Positions 8,530 through 17,259 of a DNA stretch of 32,762 nucleotides are shown piece by piece (position 1 is the first letter of the stretch; every line of letters starts with the position of its first letter). The notes under the pieces are model-generated. The model made no database searches. It worked only from the letters and a program-made list of their open reading frames with translations, and had not been told where the DNA came from. This DNA comes from Bdellovibrionales bacterium (GTDB taxonomy: Bacteria; Bdellovibrionota; Bdellovibrionia; Bdellovibrionales; UBA1609): the NCBI GenBank assembly GCA_022842925.1, contig JALHOQ010000013.1, positions 1 to 32,762 on the forward strand, read 5' to 3'. The position numbers were made by a program, and so were the translations under genes.

Positions 8530-9509
8530 GTTCGGCCGTTGCCGTATCCTCAGCCCCTGAGACTAAATGGACCGTCGTGCGCGGGCCGATGAAGGGCGTG
8601 GTACGACTGATGAGCCAGTCTCAGTTTACGATCGGGCGCAGTACGGAATGCGATTTCGTGATCGTGAACGACCCGAAATGCTCGCGTAAGCACGTGACCA
8701 TCTTGATCACGCCTCAAGGTTGCGAGGCGATCAGCCAGAATGATAAAAACCTGCTCTTAATCAACGGCCAAGAGGTGGACCGAGCCCGGCTTCGCGACGG
8801 CGACGTCTTGACGGTTGGTGAAACCGAAATTCAATTCAATGCCACGAGCACCGCGCGACGGCCGGAGATGCCGGTCGCGATGGCTCGGCCTTATCCAATG
8901 CCGGGCCCTGGAAGTCATCCTGTTCATATGCAGCCTCATCCCGCGGCTCCACCGCGACGCCCGCGCCGGCCCAAAAATTCGAACAACCGTCTCGTCATAT
9001 ATTTTGTGATCGGTCTTTTCTTCCTGTGGATCTTCACCACCGACGGCGGCAAAAAGAAACCGACCATCGACATTCGCACGGATCAAAAGATCCAGGCCGA
9101 CATTGAAGCCGCGAACAAGCTTAAAGAACAAGCCGAAACACAGGCCGCCAAGCGCCTTGATCAATCGGTCACCGTGCGCCAAGCCCAAGAGAATTACGTG
9201 CGTGGCTTTCGCGATTACAAAAAAGGCCAATATGATCGCTCGCTCACAAACTTCCAGGCCTGTCTCGCACTCCACCCCGACCATGTTCTTTGCAATCGCT
9301 ATATTCGCCTGGCTCAGCGCAAGTTCAATGAATTGATTCAGTATGAAGTCATTCTGGGCCGCAAGTACCGAGATCAGAATCAATTCCGCGCCTGCATGTC
9401 GTCTTTTAAGAACGTCATGTCGATGGTCAAGGATTCGAACAGCCCCATATATAAAGAGGCCAAGTCGAACTTTGAAGCCTGCAACTCCTTTGTGGAGGGG
9501 CGGTTCTAA
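8526..9509 (+). CDS. FHA domain protein with a single TM and C-terminal TPR-like repeats
   Basis: FHA: FTIGRSTECDFVIVNDPKCSRKHVTILI...LLINGQEV; TM LVIYFVIGLFFLWIFTT; C-terminal YKKGQYDRSLTNFQACLALHPDH resembles TPR. Confidence 0.8.
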   Translation: MSSAVAVSSAPETKWTVVRGPMKGVVRLMSQSQFTIGRSTECDFVIVNDPKCSRKHVTILITPQGCEAISQNDKNLLLINGQEVDRARLRDGDVLTVGETEIQFNATSTARRPEMPVAMARPYPMPGPGSHPVHMQPHPAAPPRRPRRPKNSNNRLVIYFVIGLFFLWIFTTDGGKKKPTIDIRTDQKIQADIEAANKLKEQAETQAAKRLDQSVTVRQAQENYVRGFRDYKKGQYDRSLTNFQACLALHPDHVLCNRYIRLAQRKFNELIQYEVILGRKYRDQNQFRACMSSFKNVMSMVKDSNSPIYKEAKSNFEACNSFVEGRF

Positions 9510-11554
9510 TGGCGAGGCTGATTGTGAAACATCATGGCCAGGAGATCGCCAATCTGAAATTGGAGTTCGGCACGGAATATGTCGCGGGCCGAGCCGCCGA
9601 CGCACAGATTCGTTTGAAAGAGGAGCGCGGAATCTCGCGCCAGCATTTGAAGTTTTATGAGCGCGACGGCCATTGGGTTTGCGAAAGTCTAAGCAAATTC
9701 CTCCTGATTCAACAGGGCAGCCAAAGCATGGAGGTCCTGGAGCTCACCGCGACCTGCTCGTTCACACTGCCGCCCTATGAGTTCCATTTCGACCCTGAAC
9801 AACAGCCGGAAGCGGCACCCGAGTCCGAACAACCATTGAAAAACCTGCCCGTATTCGTTCAGCCGCGAATCGGCGGACCGGCGGGTGGACCCGCCGCCCC
9901 GATAAACTCGAATTTGCCTTCAGCCCATCCGCAGACCACGCACGTTCCCGAAGACACGGCGGTGCGCGGGAACAGTGAGGCGACGGTCGCCGGAGTGACG
10001 ACGCTCGTGCCCTATATTCGCATCAGCTATCCGAATACGGCCGACGACGAAGTGCTTAAGCTCGAAGGCAATCTCTGGGTCGCGGGCCGAGAGCGGGACT
10101 GCGAAATCATGGTCGACAGTCCGCATATCAGCCGGAAACACTTCGAATTGGCGCGCACCAAAGAGGGTTTCTTCGTCACCGATCTCGGCAGCTCCAACGG
10201 CACCAAAGTAAACGGTCAGCGCATTCCTTCGCACGAACCGACCAAGGTCGAGAGCGGCGACGAAATCGCCGTTATGAATATCCGCATGAACTTTGAGATC
10301 CGCGACAATCAGTTCGCCAATCGTCTGGACTCCCTGCCGGTCCCGGCTTTTGACCCGATGTTGGCGGCACCGCCGATGGAATGGTATCCCCCGCCTCAGC
10401 AAATGGCCATGCCGATGGTCTATCCGCAAGAGATGGGTGAGGATTTACCGGCGCTACGCGACTGGAAGAACATCCGCCCCCGGCACATCAAAAAGGTCAG
10501 TTGGAAAAAACATAAAGTCCGAATTCTTCTCGTGGCGCTTCTCCCGCTGGTCCTTTGGGGCGCGCTTAAAAATGATAAACCAAAAGAGCTCCCAAGAGAT
10601 CCGGCCAGCTCCACGACCAGTATTTCCTACGAGAATCTGAAAGCCGAACAAAAGGGCGTGGTCAAAGACTCCTTCCACCTCGCGCGCAATCTCTACGTGC
10701 AGGGCAAGTATGCGTTGTGCTTAACCGAGCTGGCGAAGGTACATGAAATCATCCCGCAGTTTGAGAACTCAAAAGAACTGCAATCCTTCTGCGAACAGGG
10801 CTTAGAACTCGTGCGCCGGCAAGAGGACCTGGACCGCAAAGAGCGCGAGAAAGTTTTTATCGAACAGCAAATCTCGGGCTATGCGGAAAACTGCAAACAA
10901 AAGCTGACGGTCACCGCCACCATCGACGAAACCCGTCAGTGCCTCGCCGACGCGATCGTGCTTGCGCCTGAACACCCCCTCGTTCTGGAAATGATCCATT
11001 CGGCGCAAATGCGAGAGCAGGAACGAAAATCTCTCCAAGAAATGAAGGCCGTCGAAAACGCCAAAATGGAAAAGGGCATGGCTCATTACAACCGAGCCCT
11101 TAAAATCTATAAAAATGGCAAGCTCGCGGCCTCAATCACCGAATTTGAGAGATTCCTAAGGACTGAATATCCAAAAGTGGCAGAGAAAAAGGAAGACGCC
11201 CGCCGCCAGGTCGCCTCGATTCGCCAAGAGTTAAAGGCGAAAGTCGAAGCGCTGGTCGCCCAGTGCAAACAGTTCGGCGAAAAGAACAAGTACCGCGAGG
11301 CCTACAGCGCCTGTTCCAAGGCCGTTGAGGAAGATCCGGGTAACGAGGGTGCCCGAAATTACCGCGACAAACTGACGGCTGATCTGCGACGTGAGATGAA
11401 GGTGATCTACGAGGACAGCGTGCTTGAAGAAAGCCTGGGCAACGTCGACAGCGCCAAGGAAAAGTGGAAAAAGATCATGTCCCACGACATCGACAGCGGC
11501 GAGTACTTTCAGAAAGCCAAATCGAAGATCCAAAAATACGGCGGCGGTTTCTGA
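9509..11554 (+). CDS. Double-FHA domain protein with a TM segment and long C-terminal TPR-like/coiled region
   Basis: FHA1: YVAGRAADAQIRLKEERGISRQHLKFY; FHA2: WVAGRERDCEIMVDSPHISRKHFELARTKEGFFVTDLGSSNGTKVNGQRI; TM VRILLVALLPLVLWGAL; C-terminal repeats such as YNRALKIYKNGKLAASITEFERFL. Confidence 0.82.
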   Translation: MARLIVKHHGQEIANLKLEFGTEYVAGRAADAQIRLKEERGISRQHLKFYERDGHWVCESLSKFLLIQQGSQSMEVLELTATCSFTLPPYEFHFDPEQQPEAAPESEQPLKNLPVFVQPRIGGPAGGPAAPINSNLPSAHPQTTHVPEDTAVRGNSEATVAGVTTLVPYIRISYPNTADDEVLKLEGNLWVAGRERDCEIMVDSPHISRKHFELARTKEGFFVTDLGSSNGTKVNGQRIPSHEPTKVESGDEIAVMNIRMNFEIRDNQFANRLDSLPVPAFDPMLAAPPMEWYPPPQQMAMPMVYPQEMGEDLPALRDWKNIRPRHIKKVSWKKHKVRILLVALLPLVLWGALKNDKPKELPRDPASSTTSISYENLKAEQKGVVKDSFHLARNLYVQGKYALCLTELAKVHEIIPQFENSKELQSFCEQGLELVRRQEDLDRKEREKVFIEQQISGYAENCKQKLTVTATIDETRQCLADAIVLAPEHPLVLEMIHSAQMREQERKSLQEMKAVENAKMEKGMAHYNRALKIYKNGKLAASITEFERFLRTEYPKVAEKKEDARRQVASIRQELKAKVEALVAQCKQFGEKNKYREAYSACSKAVEEDPGNEGARNYRDKLTADLRREMKVIYEDSVLEESLGNVDSAKEKWKKIMSHDIDSGEYFQKAKSKIQKYGGGF

Positions 11555-12237
11555 TGCAACTCGACGAACGCAGTTACGCAGGCCAGATCTTTCGCCCGAA
11601 ACCCGAAACGTACTTCGAAGAGGACGGCTCATTCGGGGTCGTAGCGACGCCGTGGGGGCCCCGGGCCGCCGCAAAACGGACCATCGAAATCCTCAAAGAC
11701 TACATCCTCTCCGCCCGACAGGATATGGAGGCGACGTCGCCCTTCCAAAAGCTGACGTGTCTGTCGCCACTCGCGAACACCTTAAGAGTCGGAGTCATGC
11801 TGGCCAACGATTCCCTGTATCGCGAAGAGAACAAAAACGAGCACATTTCGGGAGTCGAACTGCTGGTTTTCTCCCATCAGTTCGGCGAACTCGCGTTCGC
11901 GCAGGTGGGTCATCCGAACTTTTTCTTGGCCCGGCTGGGAATGCCGTGGATTCCCCTAAGCGTACAATTCGATCTTTCGACCGAATTGAGCCGCCCGCCC
12001 GAAATACTGCCGCCGCTGCCGCAGAATATGATCGGCCTCCACACGACCACCAATCTCAACGTGTCCAGCTTCAAAACCCAAGCTCAAGACCGTTTGATTT
12101 TCCTGAGCCACTCCCACGTCTCGCACCCGATGAATACGGTGACTTTCGAACGAACCTCCCTCGACAAAATCTCTGAAACCTTGGCGCAGCGGCATCCCAA
12201 TCTGCCCTTCTGGCTGGGCGTGCTTGCCCTAGCCTAA
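11554..12237 (+). CDS. PP2C-like protein with apparently degenerate catalytic motifs (putative pseudophosphatase)
   Basis: ATG overlaps the upstream TGA (TGATG). PP2C-like pattern: DGSFGVVATPWGPRAAAKRTIEILKDYI, LAFAQVGHPNFFLARLGMPWIPLS, QDRLIFLSHSHV, with the usual metal-binding Asp positions replaced. Confidence 0.5.
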   Translation: MQLDERSYAGQIFRPKPETYFEEDGSFGVVATPWGPRAAAKRTIEILKDYILSARQDMEATSPFQKLTCLSPLANTLRVGVMLANDSLYREENKNEHISGVELLVFSHQFGELAFAQVGHPNFFLARLGMPWIPLSVQFDLSTELSRPPEILPPLPQNMIGLHTTTNLNVSSFKTQAQDRLIFLSHSHVSHPMNTVTFERTSLDKISETLAQRHPNLPFWLGVLALA

Positions 12238-12304
12238 AAGCCAGACTCGACTTACCTTGGGGTCGGCATTGAATTTGCCGCTGCCCCGTTTGATAATTTA
12301 AATA

Positions 12305-13063
12305 ATGGAATTGGTTTACGGTCCGGTTACCTCGCATCGCTATGGCACCACTCTGGGTGTGAATCTGCTTGGTCGCGAGAAAGTCTGTTCTTACAACTGC
12401 GTTTATTGCGGCCTCGGACCGACTAGCCTCACCATGAACAAGGTGAGGAAGGACTACATCTTTCCCTCGCTCGACGACCTTCGCGATGCTTTCCGTCAGT
12501 ATATTAAGAAGTCCGTACCGGTCGACGCCGTGGTCGTATCAGGCAACGGCGAACCCACGCTCTACCCCGAGTTCGACGAAGCCATGCGGATGATTCATCA
12601 CCTGCGTGAGGAGCATCTGCCGGGCAAAAAAATAGTGGTGCTAACCAATGGCGCCCACCTCGATAGCAAAAAGGCCGTGGCCGGACTCGGCCTCGCCGAC
12701 GAACGTGTGATCAAAATCGACGCGGGCAACGATTCCCTGCTGCAAAAGGTGAACGATCCACTTATTCGGATCAATATGGCCAAATTTTTGAACGGTGTGC
12801 ACAAGCTGAAAGACTGCACTGTGCAGTCCCTATTTTTCACCGGCGACATCGACAATACGCTCAACGAAGCGATCGAAGATTGGATCGAGGTCCTCGGCAT
12901 GGTTAAACCCAAAACCATTCAGATTTGTACCCTCACGCGCCCGTCCAAAACTCTCCCTTCGCTAAAGGCGGTTGACGAGGACACCCTATATTCGATCGCT
13001 TTTAAACTCAAAAAGCGCACCGGCTTAGAGGCGAACGTCTTCCCCTTGCCTCAGGCTGGGTAG
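12305..13063 (+). CDS. Radical SAM protein, COG0731/TYW1-like family
   Basis: VYGPVTSHRYGTTLGVNLLGREKVCSYNCVYCGLG: CX3CX2C cluster in a context typical of COG0731 proteins; VVVSGNGEPTLYPEF is the downstream SAM-binding GNGEPT motif. Confidence 0.85.
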   Translation: MELVYGPVTSHRYGTTLGVNLLGREKVCSYNCVYCGLGPTSLTMNKVRKDYIFPSLDDLRDAFRQYIKKSVPVDAVVVSGNGEPTLYPEFDEAMRMIHHLREEHLPGKKIVVLTNGAHLDSKKAVAGLGLADERVIKIDAGNDSLLQKVNDPLIRINMAKFLNGVHKLKDCTVQSLFFTGDIDNTLNEAIEDWIEVLGMVKPKTIQICTLTRPSKTLPSLKAVDEDTLYSIAFKLKKRTGLEANVFPLPQAG

Positions 13064-14824
13064 TTTCCGCACGAAGGGTTCGAATTCTTTTAAGGTTAGA
13101 AGGTAATCCACAGCGGCCGGTCCCGCCGGCCATTCCCGGTCCACGTCCCAGCGTAGCCCACCGAGAAAGTTCAAGCGGCCGATTTCCTGATCCAGAAGAT
13201 TTTGACTATAGAGGCGTGTGAAGCGCTCCTGTGCCGCGGATCGCTCCTCATCCCCTTCGGCTGTTTGCCAGGAATATAAGGCGAGAATGCGTTCATCCTG
13301 GCACTCCGACTGATACGTTTTCTTGTCACCCTTCGCGTGCAAAATTAAACGCAAGCAGGAATTGCGCGGAAGCGGATAGAACTCCCCCAAGTGTTTGGAG
13401 GCGACGTAAGTTCCGGCCGGATCGCCGATCTCGCTCGCGAGACGCTTTACATCCTTCCAATTCCTCTGCGCCAGAGCCCGGCGGAGATACCAGCGTGTCC
13501 ATGGAGGATTGCCCTTCACCGGCCGGACCCGCCCCTCGCGCCAGAGTTCGCGCGCCACCTGAAGCTGGTCGGTCCAGAACGGACTGACGCCGCGGAACTG
13601 TGGCGCCTTTGTGCTCACCAGTAAATTATTGACGTCCCGACTGAGAGAACTCCACAGTGGGTCCGCCGCTTTCAACGGCATGTTTTCGAGCTTGTCGGTG
13701 AGGGTATTGTAAATCAAGGGTCTGCGGTCATGAATGTAAAGGAACTGCTTTTGTCGGATCGCCCAGCGCACTCCGGCGCCTTCCAGCCACTCGGCCCAAG
13801 CCGACTCCGAAAGAATCAAGCGCTCCTCGTTCCAATTGGGCTCAGGTTGAATCAGCGCCGAGACGAGCGTTTTTGGCTGTAACTCGGTTAAAGAACTCGC
13901 CGGCGGTGTTTCGTTAAGCCAGCCGAAAATGGTGTGACTGACGTCAACCAACGAGACGTTGCGGTCAATGGCCCATTGTAATCCCGTATCACGGACTTTG
14001 CTCACCGGTTTGATAAAGAGCGCCACTTGGGTGCTACTGGACTTCAGACTGAGCAGAGTGGGCTCACCCGTTAGAGACGTCATCGGACGCTCCAGCGAAT
14101 TCAGACCCATAAGCACAACATGTGTGCGATGCCATAGTTTTTCCGCCTTCAGATAGCGGACTAGCACATTGAGGGATTCCATAACCTCCGCCACCTGTCC
14201 CATATGGCTCTTTTCGCGTGGATCACCATCGTCCGAAACCGTGGCCCATTGCGGAAACTGAAGGTCGGCAAAGAAAAGGGTCGCGAAAAACGGCCGGCCA
14301 TCGCGCTGTTGCTCGAGCCAAGACACAGCCAGTTTACTGACTTCAAGTGCCGGTCGAAAGGGCTGTGCAACGCTGGGTTCAAGGTTATCGTCGAAGACCT
14401 CAAATCCCTGAGCCAGGCCGGATTTTCGCCAGATCGGCGCCCCGCCCGAAACGAAGAAGGTATGGTAGCGCCGAAGCGAGGCCACTTCACTTAAGGTTCG
14501 AAACCGGCCTGAAAGGAAGTCGCTGCCGTTGGTGCGCACGCCATGGTCGAAGGGATAAAGGCCCGTTAATACAGAGGCCAGTGCCGCCTGACTTAGGGTG
14601 GACGGAGTGTAGGCATGAGAAAAACGCACTGATTCATCGCAGAACGTGCGCAGACCTTCGAGACTCGACTCGCCCAATTCTTCCGCGTCGCAATTGAGAG
14701 AGTTAAAGCCCAAGCCCTCGACCGCGATGATCAGAATCGACGGCTTGGCATCGCGCGGGAACTCACAGGCCTGTATTCCAAATACGACAGTCAGAGCGGC
14801 GCCGAGCTGATAGACTCGCCCCAT
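13025..14824 (-). CDS. Sulfatase/alkaline-phosphatase superfamily-like lipoprotein
   Basis: SILIIAVEGLGFNSLNC, FSHAYTPSTLSQAALASVLTGLYPFDHGVRTNG resemble the sulfatase fold (nucleophile region plus S..TG.YP..HGV). Likely start MGRVYQLG at 14824 gives a lipobox-like VFGIQAC. Confidence 0.65.
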   Translation of the reverse strand: MGRVYQLGAALTVVFGIQACEFPRDAKPSILIIAVEGLGFNSLNCDAEELGESSLEGLRTFCDESVRFSHAYTPSTLSQAALASVLTGLYPFDHGVRTNGSDFLSGRFRTLSEVASLRRYHTFFVSGGAPIWRKSGLAQGFEVFDDNLEPSVAQPFRPALEVSKLAVSWLEQQRDGRPFFATLFFADLQFPQWATVSDDGDPREKSHMGQVAEVMESLNVLVRYLKAEKLWHRTHVVLMGLNSLERPMTSLTGEPTLLSLKSSSTQVALFIKPVSKVRDTGLQWAIDRNVSLVDVSHTIFGWLNETPPASSLTELQPKTLVSALIQPEPNWNEERLILSESAWAEWLEGAGVRWAIRQKQFLYIHDRRPLIYNTLTDKLENMPLKAADPLWSSLSRDVNNLLVSTKAPQFRGVSPFWTDQLQVARELWREGRVRPVKGNPPWTRWYLRRALAQRNWKDVKRLASEIGDPAGTYVASKHLGEFYPLPRNSCLRLILHAKGDKKTYQSECQDERILALYSWQTAEGDEERSAAQERFTRLYSQNLLDQEIGRLNFLGGLRWDVDREWPAGPAAVDYLLTLKEFEPFVRKLPSLRQGEDVRL

Positions 14825-14887
14825 CAACCCCCGCGCCTCTTGACCATTTCCACTGCCGGCAGAGATAATTCCTCCCTGGAGGTCCAC

Positions 14888-15517
14888 ATGACCCAAAACT
14901 TTTTTTCTATCGCGGTTATCGGCCACAATGTCACTCTCTGGCTGCTTGTGATACTCAGTGTATTGTCGGTGGCCTTTATTCTTGAGCGTTTTTTTACCTT
15001 GGGCCGCGTAAAAAAGGAAAGTGCGAAAATTTCCGAGCAGCTACGTGAAATTTTGCAAGGCAACAACCTCCCCGAGCTCGAAGAACTGAGCAAAAACAAG
15101 GATGCGCTTGAAACGCGAGCCCTCGCCTATGGCCTGCGCCATGTACGCGACCGAGGCATCAACGGGCTGGAAGAGATTTTCACCTCCTACGCCAGTATCG
15201 AACGCCCCGCGCTCGAGCGCTATTTGGGATTTTTGGCGACAGTCGGTTCGAACGCGCCGTTTATCGGACTGCTCGGCACCGTGTTCGGAATTATGAATGC
15301 GTTCCATGGGCTGGCCACATCCGATGGTGACGCAAAGGCCGTTATGACCGGAATTTCGGAAGCCCTGGTGGCCACGGCCATCGGACTGATGGTGGCGATT
15401 CCCGCGGTGATCGCCTACAACCATTTTCAGAAACAGGTGAAGGGCATCCTTCTGAATCTCAACAGTGTGAAGGATCTTTGCCTCGCTTACGCCAAGTCCG
15501 GCGTTAAGAAAGGTTAA
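14888..15517 (+). CDS. exbB: MotA/TolQ/ExbB proton channel family protein
   Basis: Three TM segments; LERYLGFLATVGSNAPFIGLLGTVFGIMNAFHGLA... GISEALVATAIGLMVAIPAVIAYNHF is the ExbB/TolQ signature. Likely start ATG at 14888 (MTQNFFSIAVIG). Confidence 0.9.
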   Translation: MTQNFFSIAVIGHNVTLWLLVILSVLSVAFILERFFTLGRVKKESAKISEQLREILQGNNLPELEELSKNKDALETRALAYGLRHVRDRGINGLEEIFTSYASIERPALERYLGFLATVGSNAPFIGLLGTVFGIMNAFHGLATSDGDAKAVMTGISEALVATAIGLMVAIPAVIAYNHFQKQVKGILLNLNSVKDLCLAYAKSGVKKG

Positions 15518-15519
15518 CT

Positions 15520-15927
15520 GTGGCGGCTAAAATCTCGGGCGAGGACGACGAACCCATCAGCGACATCAATATCGTGCCGTTCGTGGATATTATCCTCGTC
15601 GTGCTGATTATATTTATGGTCACCACCCCTTTGATTATGAAGCCGTCCATTTCTGTCAATCTGCCTAAGGCCGGCAGCGGGGACAGCACCGCACCGAGTG
15701 AGCTCACCATCTCCATCTCGGCCTCCGGCACCCTCGCATTAAACGGTAAGGCGACCGATGAAGCCGGCATCACCAGCTACTCGCAAGAGCTTTCAACCAA
15801 GCGGCCGGATGTGCAGGCGATCGTTTCGGCCGATAAGGACGTGCCTCACGGCCGCGTGGTGAGCATTATCGACGCGGTTAAGGCGGGCGGAGTAAAACGC
15901 TTCGCCATCACCATCGACAAACGCTAA
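15520..15927 (+). CDS. exbD: Biopolymer transport protein ExbD/TolR
   Basis: ISDINIVPFVDIILVVLIIFMVTTPLI (ExbD TM with conserved Asp), followed by SISASGTLALNGK...VQAIVSADKDVPHGRVVSIIDAVKAGGVKRFAI. GTG start. Confidence 0.92.
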   Translation: MAAKISGEDDEPISDINIVPFVDIILVVLIIFMVTTPLIMKPSISVNLPKAGSGDSTAPSELTISISASGTLALNGKATDEAGITSYSQELSTKRPDVQAIVSADKDVPHGRVVSIIDAVKAGGVKRFAITIDKR

Positions 15928-16661
15928 TTTCCCGGAAATCCTTTATCGAGATCGAAGTCGTCGGCGGCGCCGATATCTTCCCGGCGAATCGCTTCCTCTT
16001 TCACCTTGTTGGTGAACACTAATTTGATATCTTCATTTTTTAGCGGGTCGGCCGGATTCCAGACCATGCAATAGGGAGTCTTCGTGACGGCCTCAGAAAT
16101 CAGTTGCGCCCCCTCAAAGCACACGCCGTTGCGCTTATTCTGACAGCGACCCCAGAAGAAATCGAAGCGGCCGGTGGCATTGAAATGCTTCGGTGAGCCC
16201 GTATCCCCCACCACCACATAACCATCGTGAATCATATCCGTGCCATCGCGAACATTGCCGCACTTTTTGCCCACGAGCTCCTTAATAAAAAACACTTCAC
16301 CCGAGCGATGATGTTTGGTCGAAGCGGCAATGGTACGGCAGGGATTTAAACAGTTTTGCACGTTGCCGTAGCCGTTCTTGCAGCGCGCGATTTCGAGCGG
16401 CTGATCTTCATATCCGTAGTTGTGCAACCAGGGCACGCCGTTCTTTTTGTAAATGCACGTTCCTTCCATTTTGTTGCAGGTAAAATCATCGTAATGCTCG
16501 AGCAGTGGCACATAGTAGTGAGAAACCAGCTTCAACGTGGCCGATTTACCGGGCAGGCATTTTCTGTGAATGGCGTTCGCTTCCACTTGATTGTCCTGGA
16601 TTTCGCTCTGGGCATGGCAACCCATCGAAAAAAGGAAAAGCAGGATGTACAGTACGCGCAT
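15924..16661 (-). CDS. Cysteine-rich putative lipoprotein, function unknown
   Basis: MRVLYILLFLFSMGCHAQSE: signal plus lipobox-like SMGC; roughly a dozen Cys in the mature part. Confidence 0.6.
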   Translation of the reverse strand: MRVLYILLFLFSMGCHAQSEIQDNQVEANAIHRKCLPGKSATLKLVSHYYVPLLEHYDDFTCNKMEGTCIYKKNGVPWLHNYGYEDQPLEIARCKNGYGNVQNCLNPCRTIAASTKHHRSGEVFFIKELVGKKCGNVRDGTDMIHDGYVVVGDTGSPKHFNATGRFDFFWGRCQNKRNGVCFEGAQLISEAVTKTPYCMVWNPADPLKNEDIKLVFTNKVKEEAIRREDIGAADDFDLDKGFPGN

Positions 16662-16767
16662 GAATTCCCCCTGTTTCGCTTGACCTCTTTATTGTCTACG
16701 GTCGAAATGGGGTGAGCGAGTCCAGATCCGCGGTTTAAGTAACGTTAAATAGTCCAGGAGGACAGAG

Positions 16768-17259
16768 ATGCAGACGCAGCAACAACAGGGGCGCCCACAG
16801 CTGAATCCGATTTTTGTCCCTCAAATAGTTTGGATCGCGATTTTATTTTCCGTTGGTATGTTGTGGTTTCTGTCCACTCAGATGACTCTGCCAGAAGGCG
16901 TTTCCGCAGGCTACGAGACGACTTTGCCTCTATTTGCCATAGTCGCCGCCGGCTCGGCTATCGCGAGCTTTGTGCTACCCTCTTTCATGCTGAAAGGCCT
17001 GATTCGAAGCAGACCCGCGACCAGCGATCCCGCCGCCTTTGCTCGTCAGGCTTTTTTTGTGCCCTTTATGATCAAGCTCGCGTTGCGAGAGTCGATCGCC
17101 GTTTTGGGCTTTGTGCTAGTCGCCTCCGGGGCACCTCAACAGATTTTTCTCTATTTCGGTTCAGCCGCCGCGATCTTGCTCATGATGGCGAAGCCTAGCA
17201 TTGAACAAATCAAAGAAATTGAGCATCAGCTGCGGATTTCGAACTCGACTCCAAATTAA
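16768..17259 (+). CDS. Small integral membrane protein, function unknown
   Basis: 163 aa with four apparent hydrophobic segments; Shine-Dalgarno-like CAGGAGGACAG upstream of ATG 16768. Confidence 0.65.
   Translation: MQTQQQQGRPQLNPIFVPQIVWIAILFSVGMLWFLSTQMTLPEGVSAGYETTLPLFAIVAAGSAIASFVLPSFMLKGLIRSRPATSDPAAFARQAFFVPFMIKLALRESIAVLGFVLVASGAPQQIFLYFGSAAAILLMMAKPSIEQIKEIEHQLRISNSTPN

Noticed and set aside
8757-9605. 282-aa minus-strand ORF opposite the second FHA gene
   Set aside because: Antisense to a confident FHA CDS, no motif or ribosome-binding signal; treated as a shadow ORF.
11424-12176. 250-aa plus-strand alternative-frame ORF across the FHA/PP2C-like junction
   Set aside because: Arg/Pro/Ser-rich out-of-frame reading of the operon; the in-frame 9509-11554 and 11554-12237 genes explain the region.
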